From Siphonodentalium dalli (Eukaryota > Mollusca > Scaphopoda > Gadilida > Siphonodentaliidae), in assembly GCA_032622095.1 (NCBI GenBank), contig CP136061.1, forward strand, positions 261,052,077-261,116,076: a DNA stretch of 64,000 bases, read 5' to 3'. Below, piece by piece: positions 63,010-64,000 of the stretch. A model generated the notes under the pieces. It saw only the letters and a program-made list of their open reading frames with translations, made no database searches and was not told where the DNA came from. A program made the position numbers and the translations under genes. Positions within the stretch are counted from its first letter, which is position 1; each line of letters starts with the position of its first letter.

Positions 63010-63300
63010 AACATATCTTTAATCGCCGAACTTACTGTATATATCACTCCACTAGGTTTAATCGCCGAACTTACTGTATATATCACTGGACTAGGTTGCG
63101 ATGGCAAACCATATATAAAGAAATCTGAAAAGAGAGAATTGTTTTATTCCAATGTTTTATGTATATATATATCATTGAGGGGAAGACGACCAACCATGGT
63201 CATGCTGCTCCTGTACAATACTTATCATATACTTGTTCATAATTTTGTTGTTATATATTTTGTTATTGTACAAATAAAAATCAATCAATCAATCAATCAA
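63010..63300 (+). mobile_element. Probable retroelement 3' end with (AATC)n tail
   Basis: A 37-bp duplication (TTTAATCGCCGAACTTACTG, TATATATCACT) at 63018 and 63057 is followed by sequence ending CAAATAAAAATCAATCAATC repeats at 63270-63300. This tail style marks LINE or SINE 3' ends. No reverse transcriptase sequence is present. Confidence 0.45.
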
Positions 63301-63315
63301 ATTTGGAAATCTGGT

Positions 63316-63578
63316 ATTTGAATAGGTAGCGGGGTAACGTCACAAGAGCTATACTCTGACCTTCACTCCAAATTGGCATTCACGTTATATTCAACTAATT
63401 GACGGGTGGTTTTTAAGACACCAAAGTGGGCTGAACATCTTGATATATAAGTGAAATTGCACATACGGGTGGGTGGAGTCGAGTTGTGAGTATAGATGCG
63501 CGCTATACGAGTCTACCGTTAACTGAGGTCAAGGTCAGAGTATAGCTCTTGCGACATTACCCCGCTTCCATTTGAATA
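63316..63578. mobile_element. Mutator-like MITE, 245 bp, perfect 9-bp TSD
   Basis: The element runs 63325-63569. Ends GGTAGCGGGGTAACGTCACA and TGCGACATTACCCCGCTTCC are inverted over about 42 bp, including AGAGCTATACTCTGACCTT and its complement. ATTTGAATA lies directly outside each end (63316-63324, 63570-63578). A 9-bp duplication is the mark of Mutator-type (MULE) transposition. No coding capacity. Confidence 0.88.
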
Positions 63579-64000
63579 ACTACAACTTTTTTGCATCTTG
63601 CCATAAGAACTGCGAGTAAATCGCCTGTATTACGAGTATCTTGAATAATCGCGCTTTATTAGATGCAAAACGACAATATCGAGTGTTGAGTTATAATGAA
63701 TTAGCTTTGTCTCAAGACCGACCTTGTATAAACAATTATGTTTCTGTATAATCAGTAGATAAAAGCCGATTGCGACTGTCTTTCAAATTTTACAATGCGT
63801 GTCGCTAGTAATACCTCGTGTGACGTCACGTGAGGAAAGATTAACGATTCAGACAGCATAATCCATACTGGAATATACAATCGCATGAATCGGCATAACA
63901 TCGGTTACGGGCGGCCTGTCCCCCAAATATTTTCGGCATCGTGCTCAGTGGATTAGCATGCATCCATAAATAATATTTTCCGCGTTACGGAGCATAGAGA
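63579..64000. other. Non-coding, nothing recognised
   Basis: No exon, RNA gene or repeat border that I can support up to the window end. Confidence 0.4.

Overview
This looks like about 64 kb of an AT-rich, repeat-dense animal genome, most likely a marine invertebrate and perhaps a mollusc-like lophotrochozoan. That placement is inference. It rests on phase-matched spliceosomal introns, an F-type lectin (fucolectin) gene, an animal HtrL/YibB-like gene, tRNA-derived SINEs, an L1-like LINE, many TIR/foldback elements and extensive minisatellites. No bacterial-style operon, rRNA gene, functional tRNA gene or CRISPR array was found.

Two host genes are supported. (1) A plus-strand F-type lectin gene: an internal exon at 21711-21941 and a terminal exon at 32803-33032 join in phase 1 across a 10.9 kb intron. 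(2) A minus-strand HtrL/YibB-like gene, of which the last exon (60290-59358, 310 codons) is inside the window with a good splice acceptor. Promoters and first exons of both genes were not found.

The lectin intron holds a full-length L1-like LINE (22484-29178) with intact ORF1 and ORF2, an A-tail and a 16-bp target-site duplication. It also holds a tandem array of about 290-bp units (29.5-31.3 kb), a decayed second copy of the lectin exon (about 31.35-31.53 kb) and a minus-strand reading frame with one stop. Minisatellites with 56, 55 and 42-44 bp units follow the lectin stop codon (33.05-35.8 kb).

Layout. 0-7.4 kb: dispersed repeats, a GC-rich palindromic family, a 170-bp palindrome and a SINE. 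7.87-9.82 kb: a 2-kb foldback. 10-21.6 kb: dispersed repeats, duplications, many hairpin elements and a LINE 3' relic. 21.7-33 kb: lectin gene with LINE. 33-38 kb: satellites. 39-47 kb: nested TIR elements (hAT-like, TTAA/piggyBac-like and others), a SINE and tandem arrays. 47.9-50.6 kb: a fragment duplicated from the HtrL gene end, a foldback and a 48-bp satellite. 51-57 kb: segmental duplications and a decayed LINE broken by a TA-flanked MITE. 57.7-59.3 kb: a minisatellite next to the HtrL stop codon. 60.4-64 kb: a long inverted repeat, a GAT-rich microsatellite, LINE-type tails and a Mutator-like MITE with a perfect 9-bp TSD.

Most of the window is therefore a record of transposition and tandem amplification around two genes. 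All element borders were read by eye; no alignment or database search was run.
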